Assembly (NCBI RefSeq): GCF_004564135.1
Contig: NZ_CP038255.1
Span: forward strand, 3,459,501 to 3,523,500
DNA: 64,000 bases
Origin: Terasakiella sp. SH-1
GTDB lineage: Bacteria > Pseudomonadota > Alphaproteobacteria > Rhodospirillales > Terasakiellaceae
Reading direction: 5' to 3'
This document shows positions 28,101-36,764 of the stretch, piece by piece; position 1 is the first letter of the stretch, and each line of letters opens with the position of its first letter. A program made the translations under genes and the position numbers. Under the pieces are notes generated by a model. It did not search any database. It was not told the DNA's origin and saw only the letters and a list, made by a program, of their open reading frames with translations.

Positions 28101-28276
28101 TCGATAATAGCAAGACGGCGATGACCAAGCCCGACACCCACCTCGCTATCGACCCAGGTATCACCACCATCTGGGCCACGGTGATAGAGGGTGTCGGTCA
28201 TTCTTTTGGTGGTTTGGGCAAGTTCTTCTGTGGGGGTTTGGGCATTTAAATCAATAAAACCGGCAATTCCACACAT
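25142..28276 (-). CDS. asnB: Asparagine synthetase (glutamine-hydrolysing) fused to GT4 glycosyltransferase
   Basis: The protein is 1044 residues. Positions 1 to about 215 are a class II glutamine amidotransferase: catalytic Cys2 in MCGIAGFID, then YNGEIYN and SDTEVIV. About 235-625 is the ATP-pyrophosphatase synthetase domain with GAFLSGGVDSSTVVAL, LSGDGGDELFAGYNRY and the C-terminal RPKAGFAIPLNAWLRG. After a polar linker (about 630-660) a GT4 domain follows: YFSASSIPSPMANSVQ, HIGYVGQFHKGKGYE, and MSPLKLFEYMAHGKAII with the nucleotide-sugar-binding Glu. In exopolysaccharide loci AsnB-like enzymes amidate sugar acids. The fusion suggests coupled glycosyl transfer and amidation. It starts two bases after ubiH. 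Confidence 0.88.
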   Translation of the reverse strand: MCGIAGFIDLNAQTPTEELAQTTKRMTDTLYHRGPDGGDTWVDSEVGVGLGHRRLAIIDLSPAGHQPMQSSDGRFVIVYNGEIYNADDLRPELEAKGYTFKGHSDTEVIVNGFAAWGVKATVEKLIGMFAIAAWDRKERRFYLVRDRVGIKPVYWGLQHNQLIFSSELKAFHTLPNWTPSLCREAIAAYLRYTYVPAPYSVYNSIYKLEPGCILSSNLKGQPHIQRYWDATQVAHFGKKNQLDLSEKDATDELEALLSDSVKRRMITDVPLGAFLSGGVDSSTVVALMQQAGSSKAKTFSIGFDVEGFNEAEYAKAVANHLQTDHTELYVSPKKAEEVIPSLATMYDEPFSDSSQIPTFLVSEMTKKNVTVALSGDGGDELFAGYNRYTWGSQIENFRKKIPDFARHAIANSLQHPSPQTWDKLLSPLTGHFLPSMIGDKIHKAAPLLGMDDPLLMYRSLVTHLEGVTPGTLEAQSAGWTRTAAASGLSFVERMQLLDTTTYMPDDILAKVDRASMACSLEVRVPILDHRVIEFSWQLPEKYKLQGTNGKHILREVLYRYVPKELIERPKAGFAIPLNAWLRGSLKDWAHNLIETPILYEEMGLDKTAIMQRWNEHQSSKRNWQYQLWAVLMLANWSQTWHKPSCSDAPPNIPTLKTNTTKKKLAYFSASSIPSPMANSVQVMSMASGFARQDIDVTLFCRQGYEKGPIDPYIHYGISEPVSIKQHIWPKVRLWGGLKYAHAVKKTLSKSKDNFDYAYGRDVYSMQSCLNLNVPFAFEVHTPPPNSFHESLERKLFESKNFKGLICISTPLRDYYISNFTELNEQNVIVLPSGANIPSKENLPVALPGRANTTHIGYVGQFHKGKGYETVITLSKMMPEFDFHLVGGAPSQVEELRAQHTNGNLHFHGAINHASVSQYLQAFDICIAPFQEETYGFGGDRNIAPWMSPLKLFEYMAHGKAIIASDLPVIKDILEHETNCLLCPANNINQWATELQRLISDDKLRSHISKNALKDIDRKFDFYHRAKRIMGLLKTNSTLPASITA

Positions 28277-28277
28277 T

Positions 28278-29498
28278 TTAAGATGCCTCGCGCTCTTTCA
28301 TGATTTCGGGTAATTCACCAACAAGACCCATAGCAGATTTTGTAAAGAATTTCTTGGCAAAAGGAATTTGATCCACAACCGTGAGACCAATATCACGGGC
28401 CAGTCGAAGAGGAGTGCTGTTATTGGAAAAGAGTTTCACAATCGCATCGGTGGAGGCGAGCATAAGGTGGTTATCAAAATGGCGCCAGCGATCATAGTCT
28501 TCCAATACGCGCCCCGCCCCTACATCAAGGCCAAGTTTTTTGGTTTCGATGATGAGTTCAGCAATGGCGCAGGCATCGCGTGCACCCATGTTAAAGCCTT
28601 GGCCTGCAACCGGGTGCATGCCGTGGGATGCATCGCCAACCAAAGCCAGACGGGTATCAATAGAGCGTTTGGCAAATTGTAGGGTCAAAGGATAGGACCA
28701 GCGTGGTCCTTCAACTTTAACCTCACCAAGATAATCACCAAAACGTTCAGACAGTTCGGCTTGGAAATCTTCGTCGCTTAGTTTCATCATCATAGGCGCA
28801 TTGCGTGTGCTTTCTGTCCAGACAATGGAGCTACGTGTGCCTTGCATCGGTAAAATGGCAAAGGGGCCATTGGGCAGGAAATGTTCCTGGGCGACATTGA
28901 GATGAGGCTTCTCACTTTGAACAGTGCAAACAATAGCTGTTTGATCATAAGACCATTTGGTGATGTCAATATTGGCTGAACGGCGCACCCATGAACCCCG
29001 ACCATCTGCCCCAATGACCAGCTTGGCTTTAATCTCTATCCCATCATTGAGTTTTGCATTAACTTCGGAAGCGGAACGTTCTAACTTTTCTACACGTTTA
29101 GGCGCAAGATAGGTCGCATGGTCCATATCTGGTACGACTTTGAGGATGGCTTTGCGCACCGTGCGATTTTCCAGCATATAGCCAAAGGGTACACCAGTGA
29201 GGTCGAGACTATCAAAATGTAAAAACAGGGGTGATGTCCCATCTGTTACACGAATATCTTCAATAATGCCGGCTTCAGGTTCCATATGGTCCCATAGGCC
29301 AAGAGAAACAAACGCATTATAAACCGATCGGGCAATGGCAGAACAGCGCCCGTCATATTCTGCCTTAAGCAAGGTTTCGGGATCGTCGGCATCCACGACA
29401 ACGACATCAACACCGCCACGGGCCAAGGCACAGGCTGTCATGCCACCGACGAGGCCACCACCAATAATAAGGACGTCCGTATCGTAATGTTGTGTCAT
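28278..29498 (-). CDS. UbiH/Coq6-family FAD-dependent ubiquinone-biosynthesis hydroxylase
   Basis: The 406-residue flavoprotein monooxygenase has an N-terminal FAD-binding GGGLVGGMTACALARGG, the middle VIGADGRGSWVRR block and the GDASHGMHPVAGQGFNMGAR signature of UbiH/UbiF/VisC/COQ6 enzymes. These hydroxylate the benzoquinone ring during ubiquinone synthesis at the inner membrane. Which ring position it hydroxylates cannot be read by eye. It is upstream of, and nearly abutting, the asparagine synthetase-glycosyltransferase gene, an unrelated neighbour that would share its transcript. Confidence 0.87.
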   Translation of the reverse strand: MTQHYDTDVLIIGGGLVGGMTACALARGGVDVVVVDADDPETLLKAEYDGRCSAIARSVYNAFVSLGLWDHMEPEAGIIEDIRVTDGTSPLFLHFDSLDLTGVPFGYMLENRTVRKAILKVVPDMDHATYLAPKRVEKLERSASEVNAKLNDGIEIKAKLVIGADGRGSWVRRSANIDITKWSYDQTAIVCTVQSEKPHLNVAQEHFLPNGPFAILPMQGTRSSIVWTESTRNAPMMMKLSDEDFQAELSERFGDYLGEVKVEGPRWSYPLTLQFAKRSIDTRLALVGDASHGMHPVAGQGFNMGARDACAIAELIIETKKLGLDVGAGRVLEDYDRWRHFDNHLMLASTDAIVKLFSNNSTPLRLARDIGLTVVDQIPFAKKFFTKSAMGLVGELPEIMKEREAS

Positions 29499-29580
29499 CT
29501 TTAACTTTAAAATCCATTAAAGGCTCTTGGATAGATGTGACTTTTGTAAAGCTATTTGTCTCGGGCGTAAACTGTCTTAT

Positions 29581-30894
29581 TTACGATGCTTGTTTTAAAC
29601 GTTGTGAGACGCGGTAGATGAAAAAGAGAAAGAGTGAGAAGTTCCAAAATATAATGGCCGTTCCATAGGCTATAGCAGCACCATCAATGCCATAATGGGG
29701 AATGAGGGTGTAGTTCAGCAAAATATTGATCAAAACGCTGATGCTGACCAACATGGCAACAAGAACCTGACGCATAGTCATTAAGGCTGTGACACTAAAG
29801 ATACCGAAAATAGCGTTTACCAATTGTGCAAAAGCCATGACTTGGAGGCTTGTTGCTCCTGATTTAAATTGTGCTCCAAAGAAGTTTAGGCACCATTCTG
29901 GAAAAACAAGCATCACCCCTGAAATGGGAAGGGCAAACCCGGTGCCTCCAACAATGGCATAAAGGATTAATTGTCTCAGGTTGTCTTTTGATCCTGTTGC
30001 ATTGAACTTTGATAACAGCGGGGCAACAACGACATTTAAAGCAACCAGACCAAAGGCTGTTAAAGTCGCTAGACGTATGGCAGCAGAAAAGATGCCAGCA
30101 TTTTCAATTTCATGAATGGAACCTAGAAACAAGGTACCGATTTGGCCGTTTGCAGCTTGACAGATATTAAAGACAAGCATGGATAGGCTGATAATAAACC
30201 ATTCTTTTTTGGCAAAGGCCGGCTTGGTTTCACCCTTAAGAAGGGAAGGAACTTTCTTAACAAGAATATAAAATGCATAAATTGCAGCAATTCCAAATCC
30301 GATTGTTTGTCCAACCCAGACATCGCCTGTTGTTTGCGCACCAAGAATATAAATAAAGAGAAAGGCACAGAACCAGAATGACAGGGGACGAACAAGCCCT
30401 TCCGGTGTGGCGGCCAAGACACTATGACCAGAGCCCCTTAAAAAGGCTTGCCAGGTAAGCATAAGGGCGGCAAATGGCAGAGAGATTAAAGCAATCCACA
30501 AAGTGTCTGGATCAATATTGAGCCATATATTCAGGATCAAACCGACAGCGAAACAAAGTGCAGATGTAATTACAACCGACCATGTGGCAAACCGAAATAA
30601 TCCTTGATAGCAATTTGATGAACCATCTGCGAGATATTTTGCGCTGAAACGTACTGATGTATGATCCAGGCCAAAAACAGCAAGGATCAACAAGAGATAG
30701 ATAAAGCTTGAGGTATAGCTATAGAGGCCATATTCCTCTGCTCCAAGATTGCGTGCGAGGAAAACCTGATAAAAAAAGATAAGTGCTGCGGACGTTAGGT
30801 TAATGATAAATGTACCGCCTGACCCTTTAATCAGTTCAATCGCGAGTTCCTTGTTGGTGAACAAGGATTTTATATACGTAAGATATCGGTACAA
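29581..30894 (-). CDS. Wzx-like oligosaccharide flippase (second copy)
   Basis: The 437-residue protein has about twelve to fourteen helices. It opens IKGSGGTFIINLTSAALIFF with FLARNLGAEEYGLYSYTSSF, the classic MOP-superfamily flippase start, and ends in a Lys/Arg-rich tail. It is clearly different from the flippase at 23820-25142, so the window encodes two transporters for lipid-linked glycans. The only start in this frame that keeps the N-terminus is TTG at 30894; a TTG ten codons later is also possible. The ribosome site is weak. Confidence 0.75.
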   Translation of the reverse strand: MYRYLTYIKSLFTNKELAIELIKGSGGTFIINLTSAALIFFYQVFLARNLGAEEYGLYSYTSSFIYLLLILAVFGLDHTSVRFSAKYLADGSSNCYQGLFRFATWSVVITSALCFAVGLILNIWLNIDPDTLWIALISLPFAALMLTWQAFLRGSGHSVLAATPEGLVRPLSFWFCAFLFIYILGAQTTGDVWVGQTIGFGIAAIYAFYILVKKVPSLLKGETKPAFAKKEWFIISLSMLVFNICQAANGQIGTLFLGSIHEIENAGIFSAAIRLATLTAFGLVALNVVVAPLLSKFNATGSKDNLRQLILYAIVGGTGFALPISGVMLVFPEWCLNFFGAQFKSGATSLQVMAFAQLVNAIFGIFSVTALMTMRQVLVAMLVSISVLINILLNYTLIPHYGIDGAAIAYGTAIIFWNFSLFLFFIYRVSQRLKQAS

Positions 30895-31041
30895 CGATAG
30901 ATCCAGACGTGTTTATCAGACATTACCAAAAATCATTTGGTTATTCAGTCTCTTATGAGGAATAATCAATTTAATGATACAATAACTCCTGCTTTCTCTG
31001 CGATCAAGTCAGGATGGTTTTATGAGTTTACGTTTAGAGGC

Positions 31042-31785
31042 TTACAATTGCGCCCTCAGGTCCTGAATAATGGCTTTTGTATCAAGTCCGACCAGTTTAT
31101 CCAGCTTTTCCCAGTCAGCCGTGCTGATTTGAGCTTTGTCAAAACTGTTATAAAGTTCTTTTAAGATCACTTTGAGTTCGGTTTCCTTGTTGATCTCAAC
31201 ATTGTCGACCAAAGAGCGTTTTTCCAGGAAGTTGATCATCCAGTCCAGGCGGTCTTGATAATTATACATAATATAAGCGGCGACTTTTACGAGGAAGGCT
31301 TGGAGAATGGCCTGACTTTCTGGATGGTCATAGAAATGATAAAGGGTGAAGTCTTTATCTTCGCTGGCGCGTAGCATGTTGACGATCTGGATGCAGCGTT
31401 CATTTTCGCGCACAACGTTTTCACGTTCAAATATGGCGGTAAAGAGATCGAAGTAATAGGGCAGTTTGTCACGGGTGAGGAATTCTGTTTTGATCAGGTT
31501 CTCAAATTGATAGGTGACCAGACGCCAGAAAAAACCACGGCGTTTGGATTCAAAATAGCGCGACGTAAAGGTTGCCGGGCAGCTCATATTGCGCTGCATA
31601 TGGTCTTCCTGCATCATGTCAGATGACAGAAACTGGGCGGCTTTGTCTGTAATTTCGCTACGGCTGAAACTGTCTTTCCCGGTGATCAGTAATTCATTGA
31701 TGAACTGTTGCAGCAACATTTGGGAATGTTGCATACAAGGGGAATTTGCCGCTTCCTTAAATTGAACCATATCTGGTTTCACCAT
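31042..31785 (-). CDS. Uncharacterised protein, mostly helical
   Basis: I do not recognise this 247-residue protein. It lacks membrane segments and a signal peptide. It is rich in charged and aromatic residues, with a Cys pair region (SPCMQHSQM, NMSCPATF) and predicted long helices (YYFDLFTAIFERENVVRENE, AAYIMYNYQDRLDWMINFLE). The ATG at 31785 is preferred over an upstream TTG at 31806 because a GAGG site lies about six bases before it. It is followed on the same strand by nothing close, and it precedes the TPR-methyltransferase gene by about 100 bases in transcription order reversed (that gene is upstream), so a shared transcript is possible. Confidence 0.6.
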   Translation of the reverse strand: MVKPDMVQFKEAANSPCMQHSQMLLQQFINELLITGKDSFSRSEITDKAAQFLSSDMMQEDHMQRNMSCPATFTSRYFESKRRGFFWRLVTYQFENLIKTEFLTRDKLPYYFDLFTAIFERENVVRENERCIQIVNMLRASEDKDFTLYHFYDHPESQAILQAFLVKVAAYIMYNYQDRLDWMINFLEKRSLVDNVEINKETELKVILKELYNSFDKAQISTADWEKLDKLVGLDTKAIIQDLRAQL

Positions 31786-31882
31786 CTTATCCTCGCCCGC
31801 TATCAACGTTTTTTTTAACTATAGCGTAGAAATCCTATAGGTAAAATTCTCTTGAAGGATATCAGTATTTTCCCTTATGCCT

Positions 31883-33133
31883 TTAGGGTTGAACAGGGCT
31901 TACTTCAAAATGGAAATAGGTGTGATAAGTGCTGCTGAGCTGGATCTTTTCCCCCTTGTTACATGGGTGGGGGGCAAGCAGAATTTGTGCAGCCTGACGC
32001 CAGTGGTTATGGGGTTTCGGGGCTTGGGTAGAAAAGATTAAATCATCGCTCAGGTGAAGATCAAACCACATCAAAATGGCGTCTGCCTGACCTGTTTGGC
32101 AAATCGGAATGTCTGTTTTTTCACGAAACCCTACAGAAGGGGCCTGTGTAAAATCAAATTTTTTGATGGTAAAGGGGGCGCTTAGAATACGGTGGTCTTC
32201 GGTTTCATTCAGACCAATCTGAGCATCTTTATAAGAGAGAGGGTGGGCCAGAACATTCATGGGGCTGAGGTCAAAGCCGTTCACTTGGTCCACATGGTGG
32301 AATTTTTGCAAATGCGGACATTCAATCAACACCCCGTAAAGTGTGGCTCCTTGCGGGATAATGCGGGCATCTTCTTTGAGCAAATGGTGCCAGGCATGAT
32401 TAAGGGTGGGTAGAGCCCCTTCCCCCACAATGGCGCGATCAAAGATTTCGGTCAGGAGCAGATCACATTTTTCAGGGAGGTCTTCACCAATGACGAGATC
32501 GCTGGAGCGTTTGTGAATGACGCTGATTTTATCTTCAAACCCATTAAGTTTAATGATTTGCCGCGCCTGTTCTGCCATAAATCCATTGGCTTCACAGGCA
32601 TAGACATGGGCAGCCCCGGCTCGCGCGGCCATCATGGCCAGCAGGCCGGACCCTGTACCCACATCAAGAACGATATCATCGGGGCGCACCATCTTTGAAA
32701 TGGCCTGGTCATAAATATCATTGCGTTCCTGATCAGCCAGCATGGGTAAATGCCATCCCGGCATACATTGCATGGCGACCTGACCGCGCAGGTAGAGGAT
32801 GTCCAGATCATCACCAAATTGATTGCGGGCTTTTTCCAGAATGCTCAGGGCATCCTGTTTCATTGTCATTGTGTAATAAAGATTTGAGAGCTGCACATAA
32901 GCTTGTCGAACCGTAGCGTCCAGTGTGATGACTTTATAATAGGCTTTAATCGCCAATTCTGTTTCACACAGCTCTTCCAGAGCAGCGGCCAAAAAGTAGT
33001 TGATGCTGACGTTATTGGGGTCCAGCTCAAGGGCGGTTTCAAACGTTTGACGCGCTTTTTTATAATGTGCGCTCGAGAGTTCCTTTGCCCCTTTGGAAAT
33101 CAATTTTTTAACAGTGGTTGTATGTTTGACCAT
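31883..33133 (-). CDS. TPR-domain protein arginine methyltransferase-like protein
   Basis: The 416-residue protein has N-terminal tetratricopeptide repeats (about residues 10-115: AHYKKARQTFETALELDPNN, then AIKAYYKVITLDATVRQAYV) followed by a SAM-binding domain: VLDVGTGSGLLAMMAARAGA, CEAN as acidic motif II, and LLTEIFDRAIVGEGALPTL. That last block resembles the double-E loop of PRMT7/PRMT9-type arginine methyltransferases (SEIFDxxLLGEG). A beta-sandwich-like C-terminal part follows. The eukaryotic PRMT9 also combines TPRs with this fold. The substrate in bacteria is unknown. No signal peptide is present, so it is cytoplasmic. Confidence 0.72.
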   Translation of the reverse strand: MVKHTTTVKKLISKGAKELSSAHYKKARQTFETALELDPNNVSINYFLAAALEELCETELAIKAYYKVITLDATVRQAYVQLSNLYYTMTMKQDALSILEKARNQFGDDLDILYLRGQVAMQCMPGWHLPMLADQERNDIYDQAISKMVRPDDIVLDVGTGSGLLAMMAARAGAAHVYACEANGFMAEQARQIIKLNGFEDKISVIHKRSSDLVIGEDLPEKCDLLLTEIFDRAIVGEGALPTLNHAWHHLLKEDARIIPQGATLYGVLIECPHLQKFHHVDQVNGFDLSPMNVLAHPLSYKDAQIGLNETEDHRILSAPFTIKKFDFTQAPSVGFREKTDIPICQTGQADAILMWFDLHLSDDLIFSTQAPKPHNHWRQAAQILLAPHPCNKGEKIQLSSTYHTYFHFEVSPVQP

Positions 33134-33302
33134 AGTTTAAAAAAGTCCAAAAGCTAAAGACGGATAAGTTGATGAAGGTGATTGGGGCGGAGAATAGGCG
33201 ATTCAGGTAAAATTGTCATGGATAAAAAATCTCTTGCCATATAATTATGCCCAAAAAATAGTCACAAAAACTTAATAGCCTAAAAAATAGGCATTAAATT
33301 TT

Positions 33303-33313
33303 GTGCAGTGCAC
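33303..33313. promoter_or_regulatory. Palindrome GTGCAGTGCAC, possible NtrC-type site
   Basis: This odd palindrome lies about 70 bases upstream of the sigma-54 promoter candidate of glnK. NtrC sites are built from TGCAC/GTGCA half-sites, but the spacing here is not the classical one, so the assignment is weak. Confidence 0.35.
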
Positions 33314-33381
33314 ATTCCATCGAATCGACTCAGGAAATATAACTATTTGTTTTTAAATAATAAAATAGCATTTTTTGAAAC

Positions 33382-33397
33382 TGGCACGCTCCTTGAA
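33382..33397 (+). promoter_or_regulatory. Sigma-54 promoter upstream of glnK
   Basis: TGGCACGCTCCTTGAA matches the sigma-54 consensus TGGCAC-N5-TTGCW except for A in place of C in the -12 element. It lies about 75 bases before the glnK ATG, as expected for a nitrogen-regulated glnK-amtB operon. The rest of the 33134-33472 gap is AT-rich with no other gene. Confidence 0.7.
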
Positions 33398-33433
33398 ATA
33401 GAAGAGGCAAGAGCAATTAAGCTTTTGTTTTGA

Positions 33434-33811
<378 letters not shown>

Positions 33812-33825
33812 GGAGTTTTAAGACA

Positions 33826-35154
33826 ATGACTGCGTGGAAAAAACTTTCCAAAATCTCGCTTGTGGCCCTGCTTGGTCTGGTCGCAGCGATTGATCCGGCG
33901 CTGGCTGAAGATGCGCCCACAACTGAAGTTCAATATATTCTTAACAGTTTCCTTTTCCTGGTTTGTGGCTTCTTGGTCATGTTTATGGCAGCAGGTTTCG
34001 CTATGCTGGAATCTGGTTTGGTTCGTTCCAAAAACACAGCGACGATCTGTTTGAAAAACATCGTACTTTATGCGGTGTCAGGTTTCATGTTCTACCTCGT
34101 CGGGTACAACGTTCTTTACGGTGGCGCTGAAGGTGGCTTCATTGGTTCGTTCTCCGTTTGGGGGCCGGATGATGCAGCTGCATTAAGTGGTGACTTCTCT
34201 GGCGGTTATGCGGCATCCAGTGACTGGTTCTTCCAGATGGTATTCGTTGCAACAGCAGCCTCTGTCGTATCTGGTACGGTTGCGGAACGTATTAAGCTGT
34301 GGCCGTTCCTAGGCTTTGTTGTTGTTCTTTCCGGTTTCATCTACCCGACAATTGCCATGTGGCAGTGGGGCGGCGGCTGGTTGGCTGAAATGGGCTTTGC
34401 TGATTTCGCCGGTTCCACGCTGGTACACTCAACAGGCGGCTGGTGTGCGCTGACAGGTGCAATCATCTTGGGTGCGCGTAAGGGTAAATATGACTCAGAA
34501 GGTCGTGTAACGCCGATCCCGGGTGCGAACCTGCCGATGGCGACACTGGGTACATTCATCCTGTGGCTCGGTTGGTTCGGCTTTAACGGTGGTTCTCAGT
34601 TGGCGCTGGGTACAGCAGCTGATGCGATCGCGATTTCCAACATCTTCATCAATACAAATATGGCCGCTGTTGGTGGTACGATTGCCGCAGCTCTGCTGAC
34701 GCAAGTTGTGTACAAAAAAGTTGACCTGTCCATGACGCTGAACGGTGCGATCGCTGGTCTGGTTTCCATCACAGCAGGTCCGGATACGCCGACACTGGCT
34801 TCGGCATTCCTGATCGGTGCTGTTGGTGGTGTGATCGTGGTCTTTGTTGTACCGCTGCTTGATAAATTTAAAATCGACGATGTTGTTGGTGCGATCTCCG
34901 CTCACTTGGCAGCGGGTATCTGGGGCACAATGATTGTTCCGGCCACAAATGCTGATACGTCATTTGTCACTCAAGCCATTGGTGTGGTTTCCATCGGCGC
35001 CTTCGTTATCGTAACGTCTGCGATTGTATGGTTCGTGCTGAAGGCAACAGTTGGCATCCGTTGCTCCGAAGAAGATGAGGAGCTTGGTTTGGACCGTGCT
35101 GAATTGGGGATGGAAGCCTATCCTGAGTTCGGACGTGGTTCCCAAACTGTGTAA
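33826..35154 (+). CDS. amtB: Ammonium transporter
   Basis: The 442-residue protein has a cleavable signal peptide (about 1-27, ending in PALAED), then eleven membrane helices. It carries AGFAMLESGLVRSKN, DFAGSTLVHSTGGWCALTGA with the conserved pore-flanking Asp and first twin His, and HLAAGIWG with the second twin His. It conducts ammonia/ammonium inward and is gated by GlnK, encoded just upstream. The C-terminal cytoplasmic tail (about 30 residues, EEDEELGLDRAELG) has the region that contacts PII. Confidence 0.95.
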   Translation: MTAWKKLSKISLVALLGLVAAIDPALAEDAPTTEVQYILNSFLFLVCGFLVMFMAAGFAMLESGLVRSKNTATICLKNIVLYAVSGFMFYLVGYNVLYGGAEGGFIGSFSVWGPDDAAALSGDFSGGYAASSDWFFQMVFVATAASVVSGTVAERIKLWPFLGFVVVLSGFIYPTIAMWQWGGGWLAEMGFADFAGSTLVHSTGGWCALTGAIILGARKGKYDSEGRVTPIPGANLPMATLGTFILWLGWFGFNGGSQLALGTAADAIAISNIFINTNMAAVGGTIAAALLTQVVYKKVDLSMTLNGAIAGLVSITAGPDTPTLASAFLIGAVGGVIVVFVVPLLDKFKIDDVVGAISAHLAAGIWGTMIVPATNADTSFVTQAIGVVSIGAFVIVTSAIVWFVLKATVGIRCSEEDEELGLDRAELGMEAYPEFGRGSQTV

Positions 35155-35196
35155 TTGATCTTTCGATTACATCATCTCTACCTTCCCAAAGGTCGA

Positions 35197-35231
35197 CCCC
35201 GGTACTCTTTTGAGTGCCGGGGTTTTCTTTT
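35197..35231 (+). terminator. Intrinsic terminator after amtB
   Basis: CCCCGGTACTC, a TTTT loop, then GAGTGCCGGGG form an eleven-position stem with one mismatch, followed by TTTTCTTTTT. It would end the glnK-amtB transcript. Confidence 0.85.
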
Positions 35232-35257
35232 TGAATCCATTGGTCAAAGAATAACCA

Positions 35258-35333
35258 TGCACAAAAAATAATCAAATATATGCCTATATGATTAGCATTT
35301 GAGCAAAATATATCATGACTACTTTTTGTGCAC
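35258..35333. promoter_or_regulatory. Possible NtrC half-sites upstream of the second ammonium transporter
   Basis: TGCAC at 35258-35262 and GTGCAC at 35328-35333 occur 50-130 bases upstream of a sigma-54 candidate, the usual enhancer range. The sites are not a tight palindrome, so this is suggestive only. Confidence 0.3.
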
Positions 35334-35386
35334 CTTTCGCCCCGACTCCGCAGGTTTCTGCCTATAGCCGGGTTTGCCTAATTAAT

Positions 35387-35402
35387 TGGCATGTTTTTTG
35401 AT
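35387..35402 (+). promoter_or_regulatory. Candidate sigma-54 promoter for the second ammonium transporter
   Basis: TGGCATGTTTTTTGAT fits the -24/-12 spacing (TGGCA, then TTG after N5-6) with a weak -12 element. It lies about 83 bases before the ATG at 35485, like the arrangement at glnK. Confidence 0.5.
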
Positions 35403-35484
35403 TATAGGGTGCCAATGTTTAATTTCTGGGCAGTTCCAGTTTTGGGATGGGGCGGCTCACTCGTCATCTTAAAGGTAGAGAGAT

Positions 35485-36714
35485 ATGGAAACCGTAAAAA
35501 TTGGGGCAGATGTCTTTTTCGTGCTGATGGGGGCTATTATGGTCCTTGCCATGCACGCAGGCTTTGCATTTTTGGAAGTTGGGACTGTTCGTCGGAAGAA
35601 CCAGGTCAATGCCTTGGTTAAGATCATTGTGGATTTTGCCGTTTCGACCATTGCTTACTTCTTTGTTGGTTATATGGTGGCTTATGGGGTGAGTTTTCTT
35701 GCGCCTGCCAGCACAATTTCCGGTGCAACGGGTGACTTATTTGCCAAAAGCGGTTTCGATCTGGTGAAATTCTTCTTCCTACTCACCTTTGCAGCTGCGA
35801 TCCCTGCGATTATTTCTGGGGGTATTGCGGAACGGGCGAAATTTTATCCACAATTGCTGGCGACAGCTATTTTGACAGGGCTGGTCTACCCCTTCTTTGA
35901 AGGTATTGTCTGGAATGGCAACTTCGGTTTGCAAGGCTGGATTGAAGAGGCTTTCGGTGCAGGTTTCCACGATTTTGCCGGTTCCATTGTTGTGCACGGT
36001 GTGGGCGGCTGGCTGGCCCTTGGCGCTGTTGTCATGCTGGGTGCACGCAAAGGCCGTTATAAAAAAGATGGATCTGTCGTTGGTATCCCGCCAAGCAACA
36101 TCCCGTTTCTCGCACTGGGGTCCTGGATCCTTTGTGTCGGCTGGTTCGGCTTTAACGTGATGTCTGCGCAATCTGTTGAAGGTGTGACAGGCTTGGTTGC
36201 AGTCAACTCCTTAATGGCGATGGTCGGCGGTATTTTGACAGCGGTTGTTGTTGGCAAGAACGATCCGGGCTTCATCCACAACGGCGCGTTGGCTGGTCTG
36301 GTTGCCGTTTGTGCTGGCTCTGATGTGATGCATCCGGTCGGTGCTTTGGTCACAGGCGGTCTTGCTGGTGCTCTGTTCGTCTGGGGCTTTGAGAAGTGCC
36401 AAAATATATGGAAAATTGATGACGTACTCGGTGTATGGCCCCTGCATGGCATGTGCGGTCTACTCGGCGGCTTGGCTTGCGGTATCTTCGGTATGGAGGC
36501 CCTTGGCGGTATGGGCGGTGTCAGCTTTATGGCCCAGCTGGTTGGTTCCTTGATCGGTGTGGCTTTTGCAACGGTTTCTGGCTTTATTGTTTATGGTGTG
36601 CTTGCCAAATCTGTTGGTATTCGCTTGGATGAAGAAGAAGAATTCCGTGGTGCAGATTTGTCCATCCATCATATTGGGGCTTACCCGGAAGAGGACCTGA
36701 CGCAGGGTCGTTAA
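35485..36714 (+). CDS. Ammonium transporter, second paralogue
   Basis: The 409-residue Amt family protein has no cleavable signal; it begins directly with a helix (ADVFFVLMGAIMVLAMHAGF). It contains HAGFAFLEVGTVRRKNQVNAL, DFAGSIVVHGVGGWLALGA with the first twin His, and WPLHGMCGLLGGLACGIFG with the second. It is shorter and clearly diverged from the 33826 protein and has no adjacent PII gene. This subgroup is often separate from GlnK control. A candidate sigma-54 promoter and a terminator frame it as a single transcription unit. Confidence 0.92.
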   Translation: METVKIGADVFFVLMGAIMVLAMHAGFAFLEVGTVRRKNQVNALVKIIVDFAVSTIAYFFVGYMVAYGVSFLAPASTISGATGDLFAKSGFDLVKFFFLLTFAAAIPAIISGGIAERAKFYPQLLATAILTGLVYPFFEGIVWNGNFGLQGWIEEAFGAGFHDFAGSIVVHGVGGWLALGAVVMLGARKGRYKKDGSVVGIPPSNIPFLALGSWILCVGWFGFNVMSAQSVEGVTGLVAVNSLMAMVGGILTAVVVGKNDPGFIHNGALAGLVAVCAGSDVMHPVGALVTGGLAGALFVWGFEKCQNIWKIDDVLGVWPLHGMCGLLGGLACGIFGMEALGGMGGVSFMAQLVGSLIGVAFATVSGFIVYGVLAKSVGIRLDEEEEFRGADLSIHHIGAYPEEDLTQGR

Positions 36715-36730
36715 GCTTTACAAATTTAGA

Positions 36731-36764
36731 AGAAACCGTTAGTCCTCAAAGATTAGCGGTTTCT
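36731..36764 (+). terminator. Intrinsic terminator after the second ammonium transporter
   Basis: AGAAACCGTTAGTC and GATTAGCGGTTTCT pair over fourteen positions (two G-T wobbles) around a CTCAAA loop, followed by TATTTTC. Placed 17 bases after the stop codon. Confidence 0.8.
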
